Positions 43,606-53,055 of a stretch of 64,000 bases of DNA are shown one piece after another. The DNA comes from Rhodovulum marinum (lineage in GTDB: Bacteria > Pseudomonadota > Alphaproteobacteria > Rhodobacterales > Rhodobacteraceae). The position numbers and the translations under genes were made by a program. Location: contig NZ_SLXP01000013.1 of NCBI RefSeq assembly GCF_004343075.1, positions 27,306 to 91,305 of the forward strand, given 5' to 3'. Numbering within the stretch: position 1 is the first letter of the stretch; every line of letters starts with the position of its first letter. The notes under the pieces are model-generated. The model was not told the DNA's origin. It ran no database searches and saw nothing but the letters and a program-made list of their open reading frames with translations.

Positions 43606-44776
43606 ATGAATACAGCACAAAGAGTTCAGGCCGCCTTCGTTGGAGCGCTGCGTCCATTTTCCGTTGTTCGCGGTGCGGGGCGGGTCTGCAGATTTCTAAA
43701 CCATCGTTTCCTCAAGGCAGGCGTGCCGCCGATCCAAGTCGGTCGAATGCGAGATGGTACGCGAATGCGCCTCGATCTCCGCTCCCAGACAGAATGGTAC
43801 TCCTTCTATTCGGGCCGCTACGACGACGCCTCCATCGCCCTGATCAGAAAGCTGCTGGTTCGGCACGACGGTGGTTTTCTTGATGTTGGCGGAAATATCG
43901 GGATGTATTCGATACGGGTCGCGGCGGGCCTAGGGTCAGGATTCATAACCAGAACATCACCACAGCAGCCAAGGCGCATGCCGACAAGAATACCTTGGGG
44001 CACCTATCGTAGCGGGTTGCAACGCGCCGCCAGTCCTTGAGCCGGGCGAAGCTGTTTTCGATCTTGTGGCGCTTGCGGTATCGGGCTTCGTCATGCGGGA
44101 TCGGCACCTTACGGTTCTTTCGGGAAGGGATGCACGGGGTGATCCCCTTGTCTTCAAGGGCTTCGCGATACCAGTCCGCATCGTATCCTCGGTCCGCCAG
44201 CATGTGTTCGGCGGGAGGAAGGCCGTCCGTGAGAATGCGCGTATGAACGACCTTGAAGACCGCGTGGAGGTTCAGCAAATCGCTTTGTCCGATGCCAATG
44301 GCGAGACAATGCTCGTGTTGAGGGAAGATTTCGAGTCGGGCTCGGCCACCGGCAATGCCTCCATAGCGATTTCGGAAGATGCCGATGGACGGTTCCGGAA
44401 AATTTCCGTGCCCATGCGGCGCTTCGACGATGTTCTGACAGAGATGGGCAAGGCGAAGTACCTAGTCGCCAAGGTCGATATAGAAGGCCACGAGGACTTC
44501 TTCCTGCGCGGGGCACAGGAGTGGCTGCACCGCGACCGACCCATCATCCTTACCGAAATCAATAACTGGTTCTATCAAAAGCGGGGGACGACATCCTCGG
44601 CAGTATTTGCCCCGTCGCTCCCAGACGGTTACGAGACCGCCCTTCTACGCGAGGATGGTGCGACATCCCGGCTCGAGGCATGCCCAATTGAGGCGCTCGC
44701 TGGCCTCCGGCGGGTCGAGACTTGCCTGATGTATCCGGCGGAGCGTTTGGACGACCTGCACGAGGCCATCGGGTGA
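43606..44776 (+). pseudogene. FkbM-type methyltransferase gene split by an IS5 fragment
   Basis: The 5' part (43606-about 43930) encodes the N-terminus with FLDVGGNIGMYSIRVAAG, the SAM-binding motif. The 3' part (about 44219-44776) encodes NARMNDLEDRVEVQQIALSD, VAKVDIEGHEDFFLRGA and LTEINNWF. About 17 residues are missing between them and are replaced by IS5 DNA, so the enzyme is broken. FkbM enzymes O-methylate sugars, so a methyl decoration may have been lost. Confidence 0.85.
43934..44218 (-). mobile_element. IS5-family 3' fragment inside the FkbM gene
   Basis: The minus strand encodes the last ~95 residues of an IS5-type transposase (LPPAEHMLADRGYDADWYRE, SRKNRKVPIPHDEARYRKRH, KIENSFARLKDWRRVATRYD). 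The end GGGTCAGGATTCAT lies directly after CTAG at 43930-43933, a target of the YTAR kind used by IS5 elements. The other end and the transposase 5' part are gone. Confidence 0.85.
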
Positions 44777-45897
44777 TTGCCAAGTCCATGCCCAAACAAA
44801 CCCTCGCCATCCTCACCAACGCCCGCGCTGCCGACCAGCGGTCGATGATCGGCTATGGCGAGATGGTGCTGGAGGCGGCGCGGCAGTCGGGGCACGAGGT
44901 GGTAGAGTTCCGCCCCGCCTCGCTGCTCGGCCGGCTCCTGCCCGAACGGATCCAGGGCCCGCCCCGCAAGTTCGCCAACAATCTCGACCGTTTCGTCGTC
45001 ACGCCGCTGAAATTCGCCGGGCGCAAGGCCGACATCGTCCATGTCGTCGACCCGGGCAACGCCGTCTACCTACCGCTCATCCGCCACCGCCGGTCGATCG
45101 TGACCGTGCACGACATGATCCCCTACCTCGCTCGCGACGGAAAACTGCCGGGCTGGCGGCCCACCCTTACCGGGCGCTGGCTGATGAACCGGATCACGGC
45201 GCAGCTGGCCAAGGTCGACCACATCGTCTGCATTTCCCACGCCACCAGACGCGACCTGCTGGCCTACGTCGACATCCCCGAGGCGTGCGTCAGAATCATC
45301 CACAACGCCGTCTTCCAGCCCATGGCACCAGCTTCGCCAGAGGCCTGCGCCGACCTGCGCGTTCGCCTGGGCCTGCCCGCGGGGGCGCCGCTGATCCTCC
45401 ATGTGGGGCGCAACTGGTACAAGAACCGCGAAACGGTGCTCGAGGTGGCCGCCCGTGTTCGCGAAACGCGGCCGGACGTGCACCTCGTCATGGTCGGCGC
45501 CCTGCCCCCGGCTCTAGAGGCTCAGGCGGAGCGGCTCGGCCTCGGCCCCGAGCTCCACGTGATCGAACGGATAGAGCGCGCGGACATGGCGACTCTCTAC
45601 ACCACCGCCGCGGTCCTGCTGTTCCCCTCCTACTACGAGGGCTTCGGCCTACCCGTCCTGGAAGCCCAGATGTGCGGCACGCCGGTGGTGTGCTCGGACC
45701 GGGGGGCATTGCCGGAGGTGGGTAATTCATATGCGCTCCTTTGCGATCCAAAGCAAGTAAGAGCTTTGAGCAGCGCCACCCTTAACGCCCTGGCCACGGA
45801 CGGCATAGAAACTCTGCCGAACCATTTCTCGGCCACTAATTGGGCGAAAAACTATCGAGATATTTACACGTCATCTCAGGGCGCGCTCTCTGCATGA
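44773..45897 (+). CDS. GT4-family glycosyltransferase
   Basis: A GTG at 44773 overlaps the FkbM stop and has GAGG seven bases upstream (374 residues); an ATG at 44788 is the alternative. GT-B fold motifs are VHDMIPYLARDG, VCISHATRRDLL, LHVGRNWYKNRE and FPSYYEGFGLPVLEAQMCGT, with the E-x7-E motif. The last ~60 codons (from about 45,720) are visibly AT-richer than the rest, as is the next gene, which suggests a recombination join inside the gene. Confidence 0.9.
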   Translation: MIAKSMPKQTLAILTNARAADQRSMIGYGEMVLEAARQSGHEVVEFRPASLLGRLLPERIQGPPRKFANNLDRFVVTPLKFAGRKADIVHVVDPGNAVYLPLIRHRRSIVTVHDMIPYLARDGKLPGWRPTLTGRWLMNRITAQLAKVDHIVCISHATRRDLLAYVDIPEACVRIIHNAVFQPMAPASPEACADLRVRLGLPAGAPLILHVGRNWYKNRETVLEVAARVRETRPDVHLVMVGALPPALEAQAERLGLGPELHVIERIERADMATLYTTAAVLLFPSYYEGFGLPVLEAQMCGTPVVCSDRGALPEVGNSYALLCDPKQVRALSSATLNALATDGIETLPNHFSATNWAKNYRDIYTSSQGALSA

Positions 45898-47741
45898 TTG
45901 GCCAGATAGACAATTCAAAACAGAAGTTTAGCCCCGCTCAGACTGGCCCAGTCAAGGTGCCGTTTCATACCCGCCTACGCGGACGGCTACGAGCACGGCG
46001 CCCCCTGCTTTACAAGAATGCAGGACTACACCTCAGGCTTCCGAAACCATACGATCATATTGTTTACGTTTATATTGGAAAGAATGGCTGTAGTGCGTTC
46101 AAGCGCTGGTTCTTGCACGACATGGGAGAGCGGCGCGGACATGACGCCAACATTTCGATTGTTGCAGAGAGATACGCATTTTCAGTGGAGTGGGAACTTG
46201 CGCGCACAAGGCGCCTGCTCATACTGCGCGACCCGGTTGAGCGGATGTGTTCTTTGTACCGGAACAAGTTCAGGAACCCCTGAAAAACTTCCCTGCTCTG
46301 GCGTGATCTGATAGGCTGCGTGGGCACCCTTGAGGAGTTCCGCTGATGCTGAAGCAGCCTGCCATTCCCGGTCTTCGCGATGCGATGAAGAAGAAGGTGA
46401 CGCGGCGGGAGCAGTTCCTGGCGGAGATGGATGCCGTGGTGCCGTGGACGCGGTTGCTGGTCGCGCGGCACTATCCAAAGGCGGTGCCGAAGGGCGGACG
46501 GCCGCCAATGCCACTGGAGACGATGCTGCGGGTCTACTTCCTGCAGAACTGGTACGCGTTGAGCGACCCGATGGCGGAGGAGACGCTCTACGATAGCGAG
46601 GCAATGCGGCGCTTCGCCGGGATTGAGCTTGGCGACGGCCGCATTCCCGACGAGACCACTATCCTCAACTTCCGCCATCTTCTGGAGCGGCACGGGCTGA
46701 CCGAGGCAATCTTCGCGGACGTGAACGCGCACCTGGCGGACAAGGGCATCACGCTGCGCTCGGGCACGCTGGTTGATGCGACCATCATCGATGCGCCGTC
46801 ATCCACCAAGAACAAGGCGGGCGCCCGCGATCCAGAGATGTCGTCCACGAAGAAGGGCAACACCTGGTACTTCGGCATGAAGGCGCATTTCGGCGTCGAT
46901 GCCGAAAGCGAGGTGACCCACAGCCTCGAGACCTCGACCGCCAGAGTCCATGACAGTCGGATCTAGGACGAGTTGCTGCACGGCGAGGAGACCTTGGTCT
47001 GGGCCGACAAGGGCTATGTCAGCGCCGAGCGCGAGGCCGCTTTTGCCGAAGAAGAGGGCAAGGTCTGGGGCGTGACGCGCAAGGCGCCCAAGGGCGGCAA
47101 GCTTCACCCCGAGGACGAGAAGATCAACCGGATCATCGCCAAGGTCAGGGCCAGGGTCGAGCACCCGTTCCGCATCCTCAAGCGGCAGTTCGGCTACGTG
47201 AAGACCCGCTACAGGGGCCTGTCCAAAAACCGCGACCAGCTCTTCACGCTGTTTGCGCTCGGCAACCTGTTCCTGGTCCGGAGGAGACTGCTGGCGTGAA
47301 GAAGAGTCCGCCCTCGATCTGCCCGACAGCCGACACGGCGGCCCAGAAACCACGACATGGACCGCCAACTACACGTGCCACGGTCCCGGAAGCGATCAAG
47401 CCGCCATCTCGGCGCAGCCAACCGCGTAGATCAGACGTTCCTTCATTCAAAGGAGAGGCGCAGAAGACATCCTGCAAAGCTTCGAAGAAACCACCGGCAT
47501 ACAAGGCGGAGAGGCGCGCTTTAAATGCTTTAAGGATAAATATCTGCGCTTGATATTGAAAAATAATCCTTCCTCCGACGCCACGATAGATCCACATTGC
47601 TTTTCACAAGCGCAGCATCTATGGCCGATTACCTACGATCAAGTCATGATGATTGACGACCTCCCCGAGGCAAGTCAGGATATCCTCACCGAAGAAGTTG
47701 TTGATTCCTTTTTCACTCTCGAGTCAATAGCACGCCGATAA
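45894..47741 (+). pseudogene. Sulfotransferase gene split by an IS5 element
   Basis: The 5' part starts at the ATG overlapping the GT4 stop and has the PAPS-binding 5'-PSB motif YIGKNGCSAFKRWF and the 3'-PB motif LLILRDPVERMCSLYRNKF. It breaks at about 46277. The 3' part resumes at about 47420 (GAEDILQSFEETTG, DPHCFSQAQHLWPITYDQV) and ends at 47741. Both parts are AT-richer than the neighbourhood. Sulfation of the polysaccharide by this enzyme is lost. Confidence 0.85.
46278..47420 (+). mobile_element. IS5-family element with amber-interrupted transposase
   Basis: The transposase reads from 46346 (MLKQPAIPGLRDAMKKKVTR) to 47299 with the IS5 motifs TLVDATIIDAPSS, WADKGYVSAERE and RVEHPFRILKRQFGYVKTRY. 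A TAG at 46964-46966 after HDSRI interrupts the frame; a CAG codon (Gln) is likely the original. The right terminal repeat is not visible. The element can move only if a transposase is supplied in trans, if at all. Confidence 0.88.
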
Positions 47742-47972
47742 CAGCCGAACATACCCCGCAGTCCAACACGCCAGCGAACCGCCTGGCGCGATCATACGAA
47801 TTGCGTGGATCGCTCCCCGACAACGCCTCCCTGGCGGACGAAGAGGCAAAAGGTCTTATCTGACAAATCTACAAAATAGATTACGAATTGATATCGCAAG
47901 CGATCAAGCCGTCAGATTGAAGAAGTTGCCGCCGACTTCAATGTCAATTCAAGTAACCATGTCACGAGAGTA

Positions 47973-49130
47973 ATGCTCGCCATCGCCGCCAACACCTTCG
48001 ACAAGCCGTCTGAGACCTTCATCCGGGCGCATGTCACCCATATTGCCCCGGGGCGGACGGTGCTGATCTGCCGGGAGGACGGCGGCGCGGCGCAGTTCGG
48101 GTGTCCGGTGCTCTCGGATGTCGTCCCTCTGCCCCGGCCCCGGCACCTGTTGGAGCGGGTACTCAACGGGTTGCTCCATCGGTGGCGCAGATACGTCGAT
48201 CCAGCCGCAAATGGACAGAACGAGGCGCGGGTGCGGGCGTTCCTCCAGCGCCACGGGGTGACGGCGGTCTTGGCGGAGTTCGGACCGAACGGAGCGCTCC
48301 TGCGCCGCGCCTGCACGCGCGCTGGCATCCCGCTCTACGTCCATTTCCACGGCCTCGACGCGACGAAGCTGGCGCGTGACAGGCATTGGCGGCGGCACTA
48401 CCGGCGCCTCTTCCGCGATTCGACGGGGATCATCGTGCCGTCGGAGTTTCTGGCAGGTCGTTTGACGGATATGGGCTGCGATCGTTCGAAGCTTCATGTC
48501 AGCCCGTGCGGGATCGAGCTACCCGAGCAGGGCGAGCGACGTGAGCGTCCAAAGGCCTTTCTCGCCGTGGGGCGCCTCGTCGAAAAGAAGTCGCCGCTCA
48601 GCACCTTGCGCGCCTTCGCCAAGGTGGCGGAGGAGGACGATGAGGTCGTGCTCGATTTCGCCGGAGACGGGCCACTCATGGACCACTGCCGGAGTGAAGC
48701 GGACCGGCTTGGCATCAGCGAGCGTGTTCGGTTTCATGGCGTCGTCCCCCATGAGACAGTCGTCGCCCTGATGCGCTACGCGCTGGCCTTCGTGCAGCAC
48801 TCCGTGGAGGCGAGCGATGGGGACTGTGAGGGCCTGCCCGTTGCTATCCTTGAAGCGATGGGGCACAAATTGCCGGTCGTCAGCACGCGGCACAGCGGCA
48901 TTCCGGAAGCCGTCACCGACGGCGAAACCGGTCTCCTTGTCGAGGAACACGACGTGGACGGCATGGCAGCGTCGATGCTCGCTCTCCTCGACGATCCGGA
49001 GCGCGCCGAAGCGATGGGCCGCGCTGGTCGCGCCCGTGTCGAGGACCACTTTACCCACGCGCACACCGCCGCCCGCCTGCGCGAAATCATGGGGTTGACA
49101 TGCCGAGATTCCAGCGCCGCAAGGGCCTGA
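47973..49130 (+). CDS. GT4-family glycosyltransferase
   Basis: The 385-residue enzyme has GT-B motifs: VHFHGLDATKLARD, VPSEFLAGRL, AVGRLVEKKSPLSTLRAFA, LDFAGDGPLMD, and the donor-binding EGLPVAILEAMGHKLPVV. It has high GC, unlike the DNA before it. The next gene fragment overlaps its 3' end by about 30 bp. Confidence 0.92.
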   Translation: MLAIAANTFDKPSETFIRAHVTHIAPGRTVLICREDGGAAQFGCPVLSDVVPLPRPRHLLERVLNGLLHRWRRYVDPAANGQNEARVRAFLQRHGVTAVLAEFGPNGALLRRACTRAGIPLYVHFHGLDATKLARDRHWRRHYRRLFRDSTGIIVPSEFLAGRLTDMGCDRSKLHVSPCGIELPEQGERRERPKAFLAVGRLVEKKSPLSTLRAFAKVAEEDDEVVLDFAGDGPLMDHCRSEADRLGISERVRFHGVVPHETVVALMRYALAFVQHSVEASDGDCEGLPVAILEAMGHKLPVVSTRHSGIPEAVTDGETGLLVEEHDVDGMAASMLALLDDPERAEAMGRAGRARVEDHFTHAHTAARLREIMGLTCRDSSAARA

Positions 49131-49286
49131 TCGAGGCGTGCGAACACCGCCCCGTCGGGCGCATGATCCGCACCGGTCTGAGGAACGAGCTCAAAACCGC
49201 GCGCAATGCCCTCCGCCCGCGGCCGACCGTGCGCTTCTTGGTCTTCGCACAGGGGCGCACCGGCTCGACCCTGTTGACCAGCACAC
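49100..49286 (+). pseudogene. Sulfotransferase 5' fragment
   Basis: The frame starts MPRFQRRKGLIEACEHRPVG and has VRFLVFAQGRTGSTLLTSTL, which looks like the 5'-PSB loop of a Stf0-type sulfotransferase. Homology stops at about 49,286, where the DNA switches in another frame to the end of a glycosyltransferase gene. Only about 62 codons are left. Confidence 0.7.
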
Positions 49287-49610
49287 TCTACCGCGGCTGT
49301 GCTGTTCTTTTTGTCACTGTACGAGGGCTTCGGGCTCCCGGTGCTGGAAGCGCATATGTGCGGCACGCCGGTGGTGTGCAGCGATGCCGCCTCGCTCGCC
49401 GAAGTCGCCCAGGGTTTCGGGCATTTCTTCGATGGCACGGTCGAGGATGCGACACGGCTGGTCCTGCGCGCGCTCGCGCAATGGCGGCCGGAGGACGTCG
49501 ACAAGCGCACCGCTGGCGACATGGGCAAAATGCCGTATGCCGACGGGTGGCAGGATGCGCTGTTGCGTCTCTATGCCGACGGGATCCAGAAATCGGGGTC
49601 TGCCGGATGA
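49287..49610 (+). pseudogene. GT4 glycosyltransferase 3' fragment
   Basis: In the frame of 49299 the DNA encodes STAAVLFFLSLYEGFGLPVL, EAHMCGTPVVCSDAASLAEV and a normal C-terminus ending at 49610. The N-terminal ~280 residues are missing. The join with the sulfotransferase fragment is a clean deletion scar. Confidence 0.85.
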
Positions 49611-50166
49611 CGCGCGCAAGGAAACTTCTGCCCAGGACCGTCAATCGGGTCCTGCGCGAGATCGACCGTCTCAGAAACACGATAACCATCGGTCTTTTGA
49701 GACTGCGAGGAGCGGAGATCGGGCGCGGCGCCTTGATTGGTCGCATCCGCACCGAACGCCCCGAGGACGCGAAGATCGGCCGCTTGTGCCACTTGGAGGA
49801 TTCCGTGCGGTTGCGCCCGGATGGTCCCTGGCCGGTCTCCGGTATCGAGATCGGCGAAAACACCTTCATCGGTCATTCGACGCAGATCAACGTCGGGAGC
49901 AGGTTCAGGATTGGACGCGACAGGCTCGTCGCGCCGATGTGTCTGTTCACCGATGCGCGCCACAACTCCGAGAACCCGGATACGCCATCAAGGAACAAGG
50001 CGCGACCTATACGCCTATCGAAATCGGCGACGGCGTGTAGATCGGCGCGTCTAGCTTGATCCTGCCGGGGATCACGATCGGAGATAGCGCAATCATTGCG
50101 GCGGGTGCCGTGGTTACGAAATCCGTCCCGAGCAACGAGATATGGGGGGGGCCGCTCGGTTTCTGA
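49607..50166 (+). pseudogene. Hexapeptide-repeat acyltransferase, frameshift plus nonsense
   Basis: The frame starts MTRARKLLPRTVNRVLREID, overlapping the previous stop, and shows left-handed beta-helix repeats (IEIGENTFIGHSTQINVGSR). A one-base loss at about 49,978 shifts the frame. The other frame continues YAIKEQGATYTPIEIGDGV, has a TAG at 50038 where Trp is expected (TGG), and then [20 protein letters not shown] to the stop at 50166. An O-acetyl decoration is likely lost. Confidence 0.82.
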
Positions 50167-50230
50167 AGACGCGGTTTGGTGACGATCAGGACCAGGGCTC
50201 CAGCTCTCAATGAATTAATACAGGCACAGC

Positions 50231-51118
50231 ATGTCCACGATTTGCACGATAACGACCGAAAGCTTCGAGGTCGGCACCGCCGCACTCCTGAACTCGCTCC
50301 ACGCCCACGGCTTCAGCGGCCGCGTCTTTGTCGGTCATGTCGGGTCGGTGCCCAAGCGCTTGAAGGCGGCGGCCGGAACGCTCGCAGACCTAGGGATCGA
50401 ACTAGTGTTCCACACCTTTCCCGAGGGGGGGTTGCCGCATTACCGCAAGCCGGAGATCCTGCTGCACGCGCTCGAAACCGCCGGAGACGACGCTGTGTTC
50501 TTCATCGATTCCGACATCGTCATCTGCAAGGACTGGGATTTCTTCGAGACCTGGATCGAAATGGGCGTCGCCTTGTGCGGGGACGTGAACTTCGCAGGCA
50601 TGGGCGAGAACCACCCCATGCGATACTATTGGTCGCGCCTCATCGAGGATGCCGGCTTGTCGCCACGACGCCTGACCGGATACGCCAACAGCGGTTTCAT
50701 CGGGCTGAAGAAGAAAGACGTTCAATTCGTTCATACCTGGAAACGGCTCCTCGAACTGAAGGCGGAACGGCGCGGCGGGACCCATGCAGGTGTCGCCAAC
50801 GAACACGGGTTCATTACCATCGACCAGGACGTCATGAATGCCACGATGATGGCGGTGGATGTGCCGCTCTCTCTGGTGGGGCCGGAGGGTATGAGTTTCG
50901 GGCTTGCGAAGGGATACATGACCCACCCGGTCGGAAAGTGGAAACCCTGGCATCGCGGCTATCTGAAGAAGGCGATCGTTGCTGGGGTGGGCCCACGGAT
51001 GGCGGACGTAGTCTACTGGAACAACGTGTCGGGACCGGTCGAAGCTTTCTCACCGCGGGAGCGGCGCTTGGCGCGGCTGGAGATGAAGATTGCCCGCGTG
51101 TGGATGCGGATATTCTAG
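50231..51118 (+). CDS. GT-A-type glycosyltransferase, family uncertain
   Basis: The 295-residue protein has DAVFFIDSDIVICKDW, a DxD metal site of the GT-A fold, and later HGFITIDQDVMNATMM, resembling GT8-like or nucleotide-diphospho-sugar transferases. It starts MSTICTITTESFEVGTAALL. Donor and acceptor are unknown. It opens a run of closely spaced intact genes reaching 57365. Confidence 0.72.
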   Translation: MSTICTITTESFEVGTAALLNSLHAHGFSGRVFVGHVGSVPKRLKAAAGTLADLGIELVFHTFPEGGLPHYRKPEILLHALETAGDDAVFFIDSDIVICKDWDFFETWIEMGVALCGDVNFAGMGENHPMRYYWSRLIEDAGLSPRRLTGYANSGFIGLKKKDVQFVHTWKRLLELKAERRGGTHAGVANEHGFITIDQDVMNATMMAVDVPLSLVGPEGMSFGLAKGYMTHPVGKWKPWHRGYLKKAIVAGVGPRMADVVYWNNVSGPVEAFSPRERRLARLEMKIARVWMRIF

Positions 51119-51192
51119 GGCCATGACCTCGAAATATCCGAGTGTACTGGCCCGCACCTGGACCAAGGGACCGGCGCAGGGTGCAATACCGC

Positions 51193-52296
51193 ATGGTTGA
51201 TCTGGTTCAGATCGCGCCGAATTATCCGCCGATTGTCTGCGGCGTTGGCGACCACGCCGCGCAGATGGTGCCGGAATTCGAGCGGTTGGGCGCGCAGCTT
51301 TACACCGTCGTCGCGAATGAACACCCGATCTCGGAGGCGGGCAAGAGCCTCAATGGCGTGCGTTCAGCGCAGGCTCTGACCGACGCGCTGCACGGCAGCG
51401 GGGCGGAGGCGGTCATCGCGCATTTCTCCGGCTACGGCTATGCCCGCAACGGGCTGTGCGTCTGGCTCGTCGAGGGTCTCAACAGCTGGAAAGATGAGCG
51501 GCCACAAGGCCGGATCGTGACCATCTTCCACGAGGTCTATGCCACCGGCCCGATTTGGCGCAGGAGTTTCTGGACATCGCGCCCGCAGCGGCGCATCGCC
51601 CGCGACCTGGCTCGCATCTCCGACAGGTGCTTTGTCTCGTCCGCAGTCGGGGCCGCTCAGTTGCACAAGATTGGGGCGCCTGGCGTTTGCGAGGTGCTCC
51701 CGGTGTTTTCCAACGTGGGCGAACCCGCGGAAGTCGCGCCGCTGTTCGATCGTCCGCCCCAGGCCGTGGTTTTCGGCGGCCGCGGGCAGCGGCGGCGGGT
51801 CTACGAGGCGCTCAAGCGCCACCCACGCCAGACCGAAAAGCTCCTGTCGGACCTGAAGATCGACAGAATCCTGGATATCGGCCCGGATTTGCAGGTTGCC
51901 GACCGGATCGCGCGCCGGCCGGTCGAGGCCCTTGGCGTGCTGCCTGCCGATCGGGTGAGCGAAACCCTTCTGGCCAGCCGGCTCGGGTTGCTCGACTATC
52001 CCGGCAACCGTCTGACGAAGTCGGGTATTCTCGCCGCCTACCTCGCGCACGGGGTGTTTGCGTTCAACCTCGGTGACGACGCGGCTCTGGCGGGCGGGGC
52101 AGACGCCCCGCCGCACAATGCCGGTTTTGTCTCTTTGGACAGCATCGCCGCCCAGGGGCCGACAACGGCGGCGGCTGGACATGCCTGGTACCGGAAACAT
52201 GGTGTTGCGGTGGTCGCCCGCCGGCTGTTCGAGGCCGCCGGAACCGGTACGTTACCGACCACAGGAGCGCACAGGGCGCCCGATTCCGACGCCTAG
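51193..52296 (+). CDS. Putative GT-B glycosyltransferase
   Basis: The ATG at 51193 (MVDLVQIAPNYPPIVCGVGD) gives 367 residues. The glycine-rich opening, VVANEHPIS, FHEVYATGPIWRRSFW and a late Gly-rich segment resemble GT4-like proteins, but the usual E-x7-E donor motif is not clear. It lies between a GT-A gene and a sulfotransferase-like gene. Function is assigned with caution. Confidence 0.6.
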   Translation: MVDLVQIAPNYPPIVCGVGDHAAQMVPEFERLGAQLYTVVANEHPISEAGKSLNGVRSAQALTDALHGSGAEAVIAHFSGYGYARNGLCVWLVEGLNSWKDERPQGRIVTIFHEVYATGPIWRRSFWTSRPQRRIARDLARISDRCFVSSAVGAAQLHKIGAPGVCEVLPVFSNVGEPAEVAPLFDRPPQAVVFGGRGQRRRVYEALKRHPRQTEKLLSDLKIDRILDIGPDLQVADRIARRPVEALGVLPADRVSETLLASRLGLLDYPGNRLTKSGILAAYLAHGVFAFNLGDDAALAGGADAPPHNAGFVSLDSIAAQGPTTAAAGHAWYRKHGVAVVARRLFEAAGTGTLPTTGAHRAPDSDA

Positions 52297-52332
52297 AGCA
52301 CGCTATTTCCGTTTGGAGATGAAGGACGAAGA

Positions 52333-53055
52333 ATGACCATTCCGCTGCATTCGCTGAAGTATCGGGCGACGATCTGGGTCTCGACGCGTCCAACCCTCTA
52401 CTACGGCCTCAGGCGCCTCACGGGACGATTTGACAAGCTTTGCGTCACGAAAAACACGGATATCGTCATCGAAGGGTATCCGCGCTCGGCGAACAGCACG
52501 ACGGCGCACGGCTTCATCGACCGCCAGGTTGGTGACATCCGCCTCGCGCACCATAAGCACCATGTCGCCCAGTTGTTGCAGGCGGCGCGCAAGGGATTAC
52601 CCGCCGTGGTGCTGATCCGCAAACCGGCGACCGCGATGCTGTCCAACCTGGCCCTGGTCGAAGAGGCCCGTTATCGTGGCGAAGATCGACCCGAAAAGCC
52701 ACTTTCTTTCAGCGACGTGGCATTCAGTTGGTTGATGTTCTATGAGACGCTCGAACCATATCTCGACAAGATCGTGATCGCGCCCTTCGATGAGGTGACG
52801 CAGGATCTGAAGCCGATGATCGAGGATGTGAACGCCACGTTTGGTACGGAGTTCCAAAGCGAATCCACGGCGGCGGCCAAGTCCACCGAATTGGGCTGGC
52901 ACGCCCGGCCGAATGAAAAGCGTGACGAGATCAAGGATGGGCTGCGCCACGACTTCGATGCGGCGCTGGAGGCAAATGCCGGCCTACGCAACTTGATGAA
53001 ACGCTGCGACCAAGTGCATCAACGCTACCTGGAAATCCATGCGCGTCGTCGTTAG
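52333..53055 (+). CDS. Sulfotransferase-like protein
   Basis: The 240-residue protein has IVIEGYPRSANSTTAHGF, a 5'-PSB-like loop, and AVVLIRKPATAMLSNLALVE as the 3'-PB-like region. These fit PAPS-dependent sulfotransferases that act on glycans. It is the only sulfotransferase candidate left intact in the window. The next gene overlaps its end by 17 bp. Confidence 0.75.
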   Translation: MTIPLHSLKYRATIWVSTRPTLYYGLRRLTGRFDKLCVTKNTDIVIEGYPRSANSTTAHGFIDRQVGDIRLAHHKHHVAQLLQAARKGLPAVVLIRKPATAMLSNLALVEEARYRGEDRPEKPLSFSDVAFSWLMFYETLEPYLDKIVIAPFDEVTQDLKPMIEDVNATFGTEFQSESTAAAKSTELGWHARPNEKRDEIKDGLRHDFDAALEANAGLRNLMKRCDQVHQRYLEIHARRR

